Program-made: the position numbers and the translations under genes
The notes under the pieces: generated by a model
What the model was told of the DNA's origin: nothing
The model's input: only the letters and a program-made list of their open reading frames with translations
Database searches by the model: none
DNA from: CAMUQR01 sp963526735
Lineage (GTDB): Bacteria > Patescibacteriota > Saccharimonadia > Saccharimonadales > Saccharimonadaceae
Assembly (NCBI GenBank): GCA_963526735.1
Contig: CAURNU010000003.1
Span: 69,242 to 133,241, forward strand
Length of the DNA stretch: 64,000 nucleotides
Direction: 5' to 3'
Part shown: positions 8,070 through 15,556 of the stretch, one piece after another
How positions within the stretch are numbered: position 1 is the stretch's first letter
How the letters are laid out: each line of letters starts with the position of its first letter

Positions 8070-8750
8070 ATGAGTCAGTTTTTGCGTACACAAGCGATTA
8101 TTTTACGGCGGACTAACTACGGTGAGGCTGATAAAATTATCAATTTTTTAACCACCGACGGTCAGTTGTCGGCTGTGGCACGGGGTATTCGCAAAGCTGG
8201 CAGTAAACTCGCCGGGGCGCTTGAGCCGTTTAGCGTAGTGGAGTTGGTGCTAGTGAAAACTCGCGGTGATTTATATCGGATTACCAGTGCTAATTTGTTG
8301 GCACATTTTGATCAAATTATCGCTTCGTATGAGCGGTTAGAACTAGGTTATTATTTTATAAAAGTCGCCAGTCGGCTCAGTCAGGATTTAGATGGTGACT
8401 ATTGGTTTGTGATTTTAAAACAAACGCTGGAAGCGCTCAATCAACCAACGATTGATATGCGCTTAATTAAGGCTTGGTTTAATTTTCAGGCGGCGATTGC
8501 GCAGGGTGAGGCTTTTAACTGGGAACTAACAGCTGATGGTCAGGCGACGCAATTGACGCAGAATTACAGCTATGACGTCGGTCAAAAAGTCTTATCTCAT
8601 GATCTAAATGGACGGATTACTGGTGATGTCTTAAAGCTTATCAAAGCGTTAAATCTCTACGACCTGCCAACAGTCGCACGCATCAAGGGTACAGAGCCAT
8701 ATTTAGACTTATTATTAAATGTGTCAGTGGCGCATTTGAGTTTGGAATAG
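8070..8750 (+). CDS. recO: DNA repair protein RecO
   Basis: A 226-residue RecO. The N-terminal OB-fold begins LRTQAIILRRTNYGEADKII and continues LSAVARGIRKAGSKLAGALE, which is diagnostic. The C-terminal part is helical and lacks an obvious four-cysteine zinc site, as in many RecO proteins. RecO loads RecA on SSB-coated DNA together with RecR. The ATG at 8070 with AAGGTG upstream is preferred over the GTG two codons earlier. Confidence 0.88.
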   Translation: MSQFLRTQAIILRRTNYGEADKIINFLTTDGQLSAVARGIRKAGSKLAGALEPFSVVELVLVKTRGDLYRITSANLLAHFDQIIASYERLELGYYFIKVASRLSQDLDGDYWFVILKQTLEALNQPTIDMRLIKAWFNFQAAIAQGEAFNWELTADGQATQLTQNYSYDVGQKVLSHDLNGRITGDVLKLIKALNLYDLPTVARIKGTEPYLDLLLNVSVAHLSLE

Positions 8751-8809
8751 GATTTTGGCAAAATAAAAAGCCCACCGTATATAGTGAGCCTTATGTGTCT
8801 TATTAAAAC

Positions 8810-9304
8810 TTAGAAAGGATCGTTATTGGGGTGAGTTCCATCTTGATAAATAAAACGAGCACCTCCTCTTTTATAACTTCTGAGATTGTTAAGAAGATTT
8901 TGTGAAGCTGAGACTTCTTGAAACGACCCAATCAAAAATTTATGTTTGGGGTGATCAATAAGGTCCATATGATACCCATTCGTATCCACAATAATCCTGA
9001 ATATGTTAGTTAATTCACCGGTCTTTTGCGGCACAACCACAATATTTTGATTGTGTTTTTTCTGCAATATGCTGTGGACCGCATTCTCAATGAATCGAGG
9101 AGAATAACGATATGTTACATCCATCTCGCGACGACCGTCAGTTGAACGAACTGTTTGCAGGATTCGTGCGTGTAGAATTTTGTACACCAGGATTTCATCA
9201 GTGCGTTTAATGGTTGCAAGCTCAGCCATTAAGTTGATTTTATTATCGAGCTTGCCCTCAACACTTTCAAAATTATTGTCGTTAGCATTTTTTTTAGCAG
9301 TCAT
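8810..9304 (-). CDS. Hypothetical protein, 164 residues
   Basis: Not recognised. It has a hydrophilic N-terminus (about 25 residues), a mixed alpha/beta middle with no membrane helix and a basic C-terminal third ending in a Gly/Asn/Pro-rich tail. A perfect AGGAGG lies upstream of the ATG. The minus-strand leader contains a GAGCGC hairpin near 9328-9343 and a TACAAT -10 box further up. A standalone, well-translated gene of unknown role. Confidence 0.6.
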   Translation of the reverse strand: MTAKKNANDNNFESVEGKLDNKINLMAELATIKRTDEILVYKILHARILQTVRSTDGRREMDVTYRYSPRFIENAVHSILQKKHNQNIVVVPQKTGELTNIFRIIVDTNGYHMDLIDHPKHKFLIGSFQEVSASQNLLNNLRSYKRGGARFIYQDGTHPNNDPF

Positions 9305-9448
9305 TTTTTCCTCCTAGAAAAAATAGAGCGCGCTAGGCGCTCAAAATAGATTTAACTATCTTAAGAGTCCCTTTGGATGTAAAAGAACTAATAAGACGCC
9401 TATATTGTATCAGAAAATGCTTATTTTGCAAGCATAAACAGTTTCAAA

Positions 9449-9479
9449 AACCACCTTGTCGCATGAGGAGAAGGTGGTT
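9449..9479 (-). terminator. Intrinsic terminator of the 9504-9917 gene
   Basis: On the minus strand AACCACCTT, a loop and AAGGTGGTT run into a T tract, 25 bases after the stop codon of the helical protein gene. Confidence 0.8.
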
Positions 9480-9503
9480 GATGGCGATTATGAAACGCTG
9501 ATT

Positions 9504-9917
9504 TTAAGCCAATTCGCGCTGTAAAACCTGCAGACCGCGCTGGAACATTGACTGGCGCTTGGTGTTAAGCTGTTGATTCATAACTAGGGCGATACGCATC
9601 AGCTGAGAGTTAGTCTCTTGTTCTTGCTTCAAAATATCAGTCAGGAGATTATCAATGTTGACCGTCTTGAGGGTGGCGTTAAACTTGCCGAATTCATCGA
9701 GCGTAATTTTAATCGCTAAATCTTTGGCCTCGAGAATATTATTAAAACCGAGCGTTACGTCACGAAAAGTAGGCTGACCGCGCTCAAAGCGCGCCAGGGC
9801 AGAATTGACTTCCCGCAAAATCTCCAAGCTAGCATAGAGTGCTGTCGCCCGAGTCTGAACCACGGGATTTTTGGCACTAAAAAGTAGCTCTAAAAACTGT
9901 TTTAGATCTGATTTCAA
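9504..9917 (-). CDS. Hypothetical helical protein, 137 residues
   Basis: Not recognised. The sequence is predicted to be almost entirely helical and amphipathic, with heptad-like stretches (IDNLLTDILKQEQETNSQLMRI), no membrane helix and a basic C-terminus. It could be a four-helix-bundle protein. It lies alone between two terminators or promoters and is divergent from glycyl-tRNA synthetase. Confidence 0.55.
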   Translation of the reverse strand: MKSDLKQFLELLFSAKNPVVQTRATALYASLEILREVNSALARFERGQPTFRDVTLGFNNILEAKDLAIKITLDEFGKFNATLKTVNIDNLLTDILKQEQETNSQLMRIALVMNQQLNTKRQSMFQRGLQVLQRELA

Positions 9918-10063
9918 ATTGTTTATCCTTTTTTTGTGTTATTAATTAATAATATCTTCATTATAGCATAATTATTATAAAAAGTCAATTATTATCCCGC
10001 GCGCAGTATCTGTAAAATTCACTCAATTCTGGTATAATAAAAAGCAGAAGAAACGGAGATAAC

Positions 10064-11416
10064 ATGAAACAAGATGATACAATGGCGAAATTGATTGCGC
10101 TAGCCAAGCGACGCGGATTTATTTATCAGGGTAGTGAAGTATACGGTGGTCTGTCGGGAACTTGGGATTATGGTCCGCTGGGTGTAGCGTTGAAGCGCAA
10201 AATTATCAATCGCTTCTGGCAAACCTTTATTGATGGACGCGACGATATGTATGGCGTTGACGCAGCGATTTTGATGAACCAAAAAGTTTGGCGGGCAAGT
10301 GGGCATGTTGAGACTTTTGTTGATCCGTTGTGTGAAGATGTGGTGACTAAAAAACGCTACCGCACCGATCATGTTTTGAAGGATAACGGCTTGTCGGCAG
10401 ACGGCTTGACAATGGCGGAAATGGACGCGCTGATTATCGAAAAGGGCATTAAATCACCAGATGGCAACCCTTTGAGTGCCTCACGTGTGTTTAATATGAT
10501 GTTTAAAACTAACGTCGGTGCGATGGAGAGCGAGGACTCGGTCAGTTATCTGCGACCGGAGACGGCACAGGGTATTTTTACGAATTATCGGAATATAGTG
10601 GATTGTTTCTATCCGGATTTACCGTTCGGTATCGGTCAGGTGGGTAAGGCGTTTCGTAACGAAATCAGCCCGCGGGATTTTGTGTTCCGCTCGCGTGAAT
10701 TTGAACAGATGGAAATTGAATATTTTGTTAATCCGAATGATTGGGAACGAGCGTTTGAAGAGTGGCGTCAGGCGTTTTGGGATTTTCTGACTGGTTTGGG
10801 TCTGCCGAAAGAAGCGATTCATGAGCTAGAAGTGCCAGAGGCGGATCGTGCCCATTACTCGAAGCGGACGATTGATTTTGAATTTGATTATCCAGGCCTC
10901 GGTCGGGAAGAATTGATGGGAATTGCCTATCGTACGGATTTTGACCTCAATAACATTGAGCGAGCTAGTGGTAAAAAGATGGAATATCTCGTCAAAGGCT
11001 CGAATGAACGGTTCGTGCCTCATGTGATTGAGCCGAGTATTGGCGTCGAGCGACTACTGATGGCGGTATTAGCGACGGCTTATACTGAGGATCAAGTTGG
11101 TGGCGAGACTCGAGTGGTGTTGCGTCTGACAGAAGAATTGGCACCAGTACGCTATTGTGTATCACCACTGCTCAAAAATAAACCAGCGTTAGTCGAAAAA
11201 GCCCGTGAGGTATATCGTGCTTTGAAACAAAAATACGGCAATGTCGTCTGGGATGACAACGGCAATATCGGTAAACGCTATCGCCGTCAGGATGAAATCG
11301 GTACACCGTATTGTGTCGTTGTGGACTTTGAGAGCCTCGAGGATAATACTGTAACTGTGCGTGAGCGTGACACAGCTGAACAAAAGCGAGTAGCTATTAG
11401 CGAACTAATTGGTTAA
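10064..11416 (+). CDS. glyQS: Glycyl-tRNA synthetase, dimeric alpha2 type
   Basis: A 450-residue class II synthetase that charges tRNA-Gly. The N-terminal GFIYQGSEVYGGLSGTWDYG is characteristic; the class II motif 2 region reads GKAFRNEISPRDFVFRSREFEQ; motif 3 is IEPSIGVERLLMAVL. The anticodon-binding domain occupies roughly 350-450 (LAPVRYCVSPLLKN onward). Length matches the alpha2 family and excludes the alpha2beta2 form. A TATAAT at 10032 and GGAGA before the ATG fix the start. Confidence 0.95.
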   Translation: MKQDDTMAKLIALAKRRGFIYQGSEVYGGLSGTWDYGPLGVALKRKIINRFWQTFIDGRDDMYGVDAAILMNQKVWRASGHVETFVDPLCEDVVTKKRYRTDHVLKDNGLSADGLTMAEMDALIIEKGIKSPDGNPLSASRVFNMMFKTNVGAMESEDSVSYLRPETAQGIFTNYRNIVDCFYPDLPFGIGQVGKAFRNEISPRDFVFRSREFEQMEIEYFVNPNDWERAFEEWRQAFWDFLTGLGLPKEAIHELEVPEADRAHYSKRTIDFEFDYPGLGREELMGIAYRTDFDLNNIERASGKKMEYLVKGSNERFVPHVIEPSIGVERLLMAVLATAYTEDQVGGETRVVLRLTEELAPVRYCVSPLLKNKPALVEKAREVYRALKQKYGNVVWDDNGNIGKRYRRQDEIGTPYCVVVDFESLEDNTVTVRERDTAEQKRVAISELIG

Positions 11417-11422
11417 ATATTT

Positions 11423-12199
11423 ATGGAAATAATTCGCTCGCGTCAAAATACAAAAATCAAGCAAATCGCTAAGCTAGTCACTGAGGCAAAAGCTCGGCGC
11501 CAAGCTGGTTTGACAGTGATTGATGGGGTGAGTTTTGTGCGGGATTACATCGCGAAATTTGGTCAGCCAGAGATGTTGCTGATTGATGAAACTAAACAAG
11601 AGCGTGTGCGGGCCGTCTCGGAGCTGGCAAGTGAATATATTCTGATATCGCCAGAAGTGATGAAACTAATCTCGCCAGTTAAAACCAATGCTGGTGTTTT
11701 AGCGGTGGTTAAAATCCCAACTGTGTCTCAATTCCACTCCGCCGAACAATCGGTAATTTTGATCGATCAAGTGCAGGATCCGGGTAACCTCGGGGCGATT
11801 TGTCGCTTGGCACTGGCAGTTGGCATTAAAGATATCGTGTTGGCTGATGGCTCGGTAGATGCGTTTGCACCGAGTGTGATTCGAGCTAGCGCTGGTGCGG
11901 TGTTTGATTTGCATATTTACCAAAAAACTGATTTGGCGCAGTTTATCATGACACATACGGAGTATCAATTTATCGCGACAAGTTCGCATGCTGAGAAAAA
12001 TATCTTTGAGCTGGATCTGACTGGCAAAATTGGCTGGCTGGTGGGCAATGAAGGTGCGGGGGTCTCACCGACGCTTTTGCAGTTAGCGACTTTGACAACT
12101 AAAATCCCGCAATCTGATCAGTTGGAATCGCTCAATTTAGCGATGGCCACGACGGTTTGTCTGTATGAGCAGTATCGCCAAAATCTACGTTTAAGCTAG
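11423..12199 (+). CDS. SpoU/TrmH-family RNA 2'-O-methyltransferase
   Basis: A 258-residue SPOUT enzyme. The N-terminal substrate-binding domain begins SRQNTKIKQIAKLV; the knotted catalytic domain has the three family motifs VQDPGNLGAICRLALAVG, WLVGNEGAGVS and IPQSDQLESLNLAMATTV. It should methylate a 2'-OH in rRNA or tRNA, most like the RlmB/TsnR-type enzymes. It starts six bases after the synthetase stop, so it is probably co-transcribed. Confidence 0.88.
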   Translation: MEIIRSRQNTKIKQIAKLVTEAKARRQAGLTVIDGVSFVRDYIAKFGQPEMLLIDETKQERVRAVSELASEYILISPEVMKLISPVKTNAGVLAVVKIPTVSQFHSAEQSVILIDQVQDPGNLGAICRLALAVGIKDIVLADGSVDAFAPSVIRASAGAVFDLHIYQKTDLAQFIMTHTEYQFIATSSHAEKNIFELDLTGKIGWLVGNEGAGVSPTLLQLATLTTKIPQSDQLESLNLAMATTVCLYEQYRQNLRLS

Positions 12200-12273
12200 T
12201 AATAACTAATTGTTGCTGAATTAGCAAAATAATGATTTTGAGTTTGTATTTATAATAAAAGCTGTTTTAGATA

Positions 12274-12302
12274 TTGACATATAAGCATAAGTGTGATAGA
12301 AT
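12274..12302 (+). promoter_or_regulatory. Near-consensus promoter of the repeat protein gene
   Basis: TTGACA, 17-base spacer and TAGAAT. The -10 ends nine bases before the ATG at 12312, predicting a leaderless or nearly leaderless mRNA. Confidence 0.7.
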
Positions 12303-12311
12303 GCTGGTATT

Positions 12312-12875
12312 ATGAAACAAAACAAACAAAAATCAACCAAAAAAGCCCAAGTATCATTTTGGCAACAAGAAGTATCATTTGACCTGAAAAAAAGTCCAGT
12401 TTTGAACTTTTTTAAGCAAGATGTCGATATGGATATTAATAACAGTCCAATCGTGAAGTTCTTAAGCAAAGAGATTAACACCGACTTGAAACAAAGCCCA
12501 GTGCTAAACTTCTTGAAACAAGATATTGACATGAATGTCAACAATAGTCCAGTTGTTAAATTCTTAAACAAAGAGATTGAGACTGATTTAACCAAAAGCC
12601 CAGTATTGAACTTCTGTAAACAAGAAGTGACTCTCGGTGGTTTTGCTGATGTGTCAGCGAGTCCAATCCTGAACTGGTTTAAGCCTGCTAAAGTCAAAAC
12701 TCGTACTGCTAAAATCGCGACTGACGAAGTTGTTATCAAAGCCATCGACAAGGATTTTGTCATCAGTTGTCTGATTGTGTCGTTGCTAATGAATATGTTT
12801 ATGCTGATTTCGTGGTTATACTACCAAGTTGACCCAGCATCACGCCAGGCTATCATTCAGATGATTTTTGGCTAA
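12312..12875 (+). CDS. 17-residue tandem-repeat protein with C-terminal membrane anchor
   Basis: A 187-residue protein of unrecognised family. After a basic N-terminus (KQNKQKSTKKAQ) it consists of tandem 17-residue units, each opening with S-P-[VI]-[LV]-[NK]-[FW]: SPVLNFFKQDVDMDINN, SPIVKFLSKEINTDLKQ, SPVLNFLKQDIDMNVNN, SPVVKFLNKEIETDLTK, then a degenerate unit and a final SPILNWFKP. Two unit types (LNF..KQD and VKF..KEI) alternate. Residues about 148-170 form one strong transmembrane helix. The repeats would therefore be tethered to the membrane, probably on the cytoplasmic side. It has its own promoter and terminator. Function unknown; scaffold or envelope protein are possibilities. Confidence 0.6.
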   Translation: MKQNKQKSTKKAQVSFWQQEVSFDLKKSPVLNFFKQDVDMDINNSPIVKFLSKEINTDLKQSPVLNFLKQDIDMNVNNSPVVKFLNKEIETDLTKSPVLNFCKQEVTLGGFADVSASPILNWFKPAKVKTRTAKIATDEVVIKAIDKDFVISCLIVSLLMNMFMLISWLYYQVDPASRQAIIQMIFG

Positions 12876-12890
12876 AATCGCTCTCAAAAT

Positions 12891-12922
12891 AAAAACGCTA
12901 CCCACTACGGTGGCGTTTTTTT
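12891..12922. terminator. Intrinsic terminator
   Basis: AAAAACGC and GCGTTTTT enclose an inner CCAC/GTGG stem and are followed by more T. Confidence 0.75.
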
Positions 12923-13048
12923 GATTTTGACCGCTAAGCTCATAACAGAGGTAAATAGGGTGGGGTGATATTAAAAAATCCGCACTTTTCCACAGAACTG
13001 TGGAAAACTAGCCAAAAATCGGCTACTTTGTAATAAAAAAATCAAAAA

Positions 13049-13083
13049 TGGGGGTTGCAGTGGGTGAAAGTGGGTAGTATAAT
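13049..13083 (+). promoter_or_regulatory. mraZ promoter with MraZ-type TGGG repeats
   Basis: A TTGCAG -35-like box (13055) and TATAAT -10 (13078) are 17 bases apart. Between and around them lie TGGGGG (13049), TGGGT (13061) and TGGGT (13071), the last two exactly 10 bases apart. MraZ is known to bind TGGGN repeats spaced by 5 bases, so this is a plausible autoregulatory operator covering the promoter. Confidence 0.65.
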
Positions 13084-13156
13084 GAAGTCAGTGGAAAACT
13101 AAAAACAAAAACCACTAAAAAACAAACTTTTAAAAACCTATGAGAGAAAGGTAAAA

Positions 13157-13525
13157 ATGGACACAGACTATTTCGAAAGGAAGCTCGATGACAAGAACCG
13201 CTTGACCATCCCAGCTGACTTGCGCAAAGAGTTTGAATCCGGATTGATCCTGACTCGCGGTTTTGGAAAATACCTACATCTTTATTCAAAAAATGTTTGG
13301 GATAAAGAAGTAGAGCCAGCTTTGGAAGGTAGCATTCTCGATGAGAAAGTTGCCGACATCAACGTTCGGTTCCGCCGTGGTAAAACCGGTGGGATGCTCG
13401 ACCAAAAACAAGGTCGCATTACCATCGAAAAGCATTTGCTGGATTACGCTGGAATTGACCGTGATGTAGTTGCTGTTAGGGCTGGTAAATATTGGCGATT
13501 GATGCGTCCGGACAGTCTCGATTGA
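13157..13525 (+). CDS. mraZ: Transcriptional regulator MraZ
   Basis: A 122-residue SpoVT/AbrB-like protein. DDKNRLTIPADLRKEF and RGFGKYLHLYS belong to the first MraZ repeat; a second copy appears at KQGRITIEKHLLDYAG. MraZ forms ring-shaped oligomers and represses the division/cell-wall cluster it heads. It is preceded by GAGAGAAAGG and a ~70-base leader, and followed by a 360-base gap before rsmH. Confidence 0.93.
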   Translation: MDTDYFERKLDDKNRLTIPADLRKEFESGLILTRGFGKYLHLYSKNVWDKEVEPALEGSILDEKVADINVRFRRGKTGGMLDQKQGRITIEKHLLDYAGIDRDVVAVRAGKYWRLMRPDSLD

Positions 13526-13886
13526 CCGATGGCTCATCGCACCCCTGCACATTAACAATTCATTCTAGGTCGGATATCTGGTAACTTGACGGTGGAAGAT
13601 ATTCGAAAACCACCTCACAAAAGTTTCGACGCACTAATACATAAAACACACACCTCCCAAATTCACATATAAGTCTCTCAAGCGGTTGTTTCTCTCTCCC
13701 TTATTTGGAAACAACCGAACCTTATATAATAAAGAATTTAGAACAACTCTATAACACTTTTTTAAAAAACAAACACTTAACAAACACAAACAGTTAAGTT
13801 ATCAGATACCTGACCTAGAATGACACTGTTAGAAAGGTAGAACCGACCGTTTGAGTTTATAAGCGGTTTAGGTTACAATGACAATT
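13526..13886 (+). other. Intergenic region between mraZ and rsmH
   Basis: No gene is visible. It contains a 9-bp hairpin (CGGTTGTTT at 13682 with AAACAACCG near 13719), followed closely by TATATAAT-like sequence, and a GGTTACAAT -10 element that ends seven bases before the rsmH ATG at 13887. The layout suggests mraZ is transcribed separately and rsmH from its own leaderless promoter. Confidence 0.5.
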
Positions 13887-14867
13887 ATGTCAGATCTACA
13901 TCAGTCAGTATTATTAGAAGCGACCTTGCGTGAGCTCCAACCTCAAGTGGGTGAGTCATATTTGGATTTAACGGCCGGTATGGGCGGACATGCTCGAGCG
14001 GTGTTAGCTCAGACGATGAATTACGCCGGTAGTTTGCTAGTTGATCGCGATGATTTCGCATTAAGTCAATTGGCGGATTTGCGGGCTCAAGGTGTAACGA
14101 CTTGGAAAAGTGATTTTGCGGCCGCAACTGAGCGACTGGTGCTAGATCAACGACAGTTTGATTTGATCTTGCTGGATTTAGGTGTTTCGTCGCCACAGCT
14201 TGATCAGGGTGAACGAGGTTTTTCTTTTAATAAAACCGCCAAGCTCGATATGCGAATGGATCAAACTGCCGAACTTGACGCTTATCAGATTGTTAACTAC
14301 TGCTCGATTGGTCAAATCGTCCAAATTCTGACTGATTATGCTGAAATCAAGCCCAAACTGGCGATGCGAGTCGCCCAGGCGATCGATACAGCTCGACGTC
14401 AGCAGGCGATTGAAACCACCACCGAACTAGCCGAGATTATTTGTCAGACTCTACCTTCAAAATTAAAATATGGCAAAACCCATCCAGCGACTAAATATTT
14501 TCAGGCAATTCGGATGGCGGTTAACGACGAACTAGGGCAATTACGATCGGCACTAGAACGTTTGCCACGATTACTAACCCCAGGCGGGCGAGTGGCGATT
14601 ATCAGTTTTCATAGTTTAGAAGACCGGCTAGTGAAAACTTTTTTCAAAACTCAGACTCAGCGCGGTTTATTAGCCGAACTGGAGTTAGTCACCCCGAAGC
14701 CGATTTTAGGCTCGGTTGAAGATGTTTCCAATCCGCGATCACGTAGCGCAGTGCTACGAGTCGCAATGAAAAAACAAAAACAAAAAGGAGGCTATAATGC
14801 CAAAACAAATCAAAGTAGCAAGCAAATCACGAGCAACCCGCGTCATCGTACGCGTAGCTTAAGCTAG
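13887..14867 (+). CDS. rsmH: 16S rRNA m4C1402 methyltransferase RsmH (MraW)
   Basis: A 326-residue enzyme that N4-methylates C1402 in the 30S P site. HQSVLLEATL opens the protein; DLTAGMGGHARAVL is the SAM loop, LLDLGVSSPQLDQGERGFSF and MRMDQT are signatures, and IISFHSLEDRLVK closes the catalytic domain. The family usually ends near RSRSAVLRVA; here about 30 extra Lys/Gln/Ser-rich residues follow, overlapping a small ORF with a strong ribosome binding site. The ATG at 13887 is preferred over one three codons upstream that lies on the -10 box. Confidence 0.93.
   Translation: MSDLHQSVLLEATLRELQPQVGESYLDLTAGMGGHARAVLAQTMNYAGSLLVDRDDFALSQLADLRAQGVTTWKSDFAAATERLVLDQRQFDLILLDLGVSSPQLDQGERGFSFNKTAKLDMRMDQTAELDAYQIVNYCSIGQIVQILTDYAEIKPKLAMRVAQAIDTARRQQAIETTTELAEIICQTLPSKLKYGKTHPATKYFQAIRMAVNDELGQLRSALERLPRLLTPGGRVAIISFHSLEDRLVKTFFKTQTQRGLLAELELVTPKPILGSVEDVSNPRSRSAVLRVAMKKQKQKGGYNAKTNQSSKQITSNPRHRTRSLS
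14797..14862 (+). CDS. Possible 21-residue basic peptide ORF nested in the 3' end of rsmH
   Basis: AAAGGAGG, the best ribosome binding site in the area, lies seven bases before an ATG in another frame than rsmH. The ORF encodes a very basic peptide beginning MPKQIKVASKSR and stops with TAA five bases before the rsmH stop. The signal may instead position a ribosome for something else or be coincidental. Confidence 0.3.
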   Translation: MPKQIKVASKSRATRVIVRVA

Positions 14868-14885
14868 GCTAATTTACTCATAACA

Positions 14886-14947
14886 GAGAAGCGCCGGCTT
14901 CGGGTTTATAATCAACTCGAAGTGGCGTCTTCTCGCCAAGTTTTATT
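14886..14947 (+). terminator. Hairpin with T tract after rsmH
   Basis: GAGAAG-C-GCC pairs with GGCG-T-CTTCTC across a ~28-base loop, and a T-rich stretch follows after seven bases. It may terminate or attenuate readthrough into the ftsL-like gene. Confidence 0.5.
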
Positions 14948-15005
14948 TTTTAAACGCAATTACTAAAAAACCAACACCAACAAGAATATAGGATTAACAC
15001 CAACA

Positions 15006-15350
15006 ATGAACAGTATTACTTACGCATCACGGCGGGGAAATCGGAATTATGGGCGCAACAAAAACATTTCCGCCTATCAATCTAACATCAAACTCGGTCC
15101 TGTAGCTCACACAGTCCTGGTCGGATTGATGATTACGGTACTTGGCTTGATTTACCTGACTCAAGCAACCAAAACCACTGGCTATGATTACGAAATTAAT
15201 AAAGTCGATACGGAAATTGCCGAACTAACCACTAAAAAAACTGATCTCGAGATTGAAAAAGCTCGCTTGACAGCCTTGGCTACTATCGAGAATAGTTCAG
15301 TGGCACAAAATATGACGAAGCCCGCTCAGACAACTTTTGTAAAAAATTAG
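15006..15350 (+). CDS. FtsL-like division protein
   Basis: A 114-residue bitopic protein: basic N-terminal cytoplasmic tail, one transmembrane helix (about residues 36-55, VLVGLMITVLGLIYL) and a short periplasmic coiled coil (EINKVDTEIAELTTKKTDLEIEKARL). Size, topology and position between rsmH and ftsI are those of FtsL, which links FtsQ/DivIB and FtsB/DivIC to the septal synthase. Sequence identity in this family is low, so position carries much of the assignment. Confidence 0.7.
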   Translation: MNSITYASRRGNRNYGRNKNISAYQSNIKLGPVAHTVLVGLMITVLGLIYLTQATKTTGYDYEINKVDTEIAELTTKKTDLEIEKARLTALATIENSSVAQNMTKPAQTTFVKN

Positions 15351-15556
15351 CACCGGAGTTTTTAAAGTTAAATGGCAACTTGGGAACTAACCGGAGCGAT
15401 TTTTTGTTGGGTGCGCGTGGTAATTTTAGCAATCCAAGCGCAATTTTAAGTGGGTTTTGGTCGCTAAGGACTAGTGTTAATCAAGTTGGTTATGGTATAA
15501 TTAGATGAAAATAATTAGATGAAATAATAACAGTAAAAGGTTTGCATTAAATCACC
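15351..15556 (+). other. Intergenic region with ftsI promoter
   Basis: No gene is visible. TATAAT at 15496-15501 is the likely -10 box; the imperfect direct repeat ATTAGATGAAAATA/ATTAGATGAAATAA follows it. The leader to the GTG start of ftsI is about 50 bases. Confidence 0.45.
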
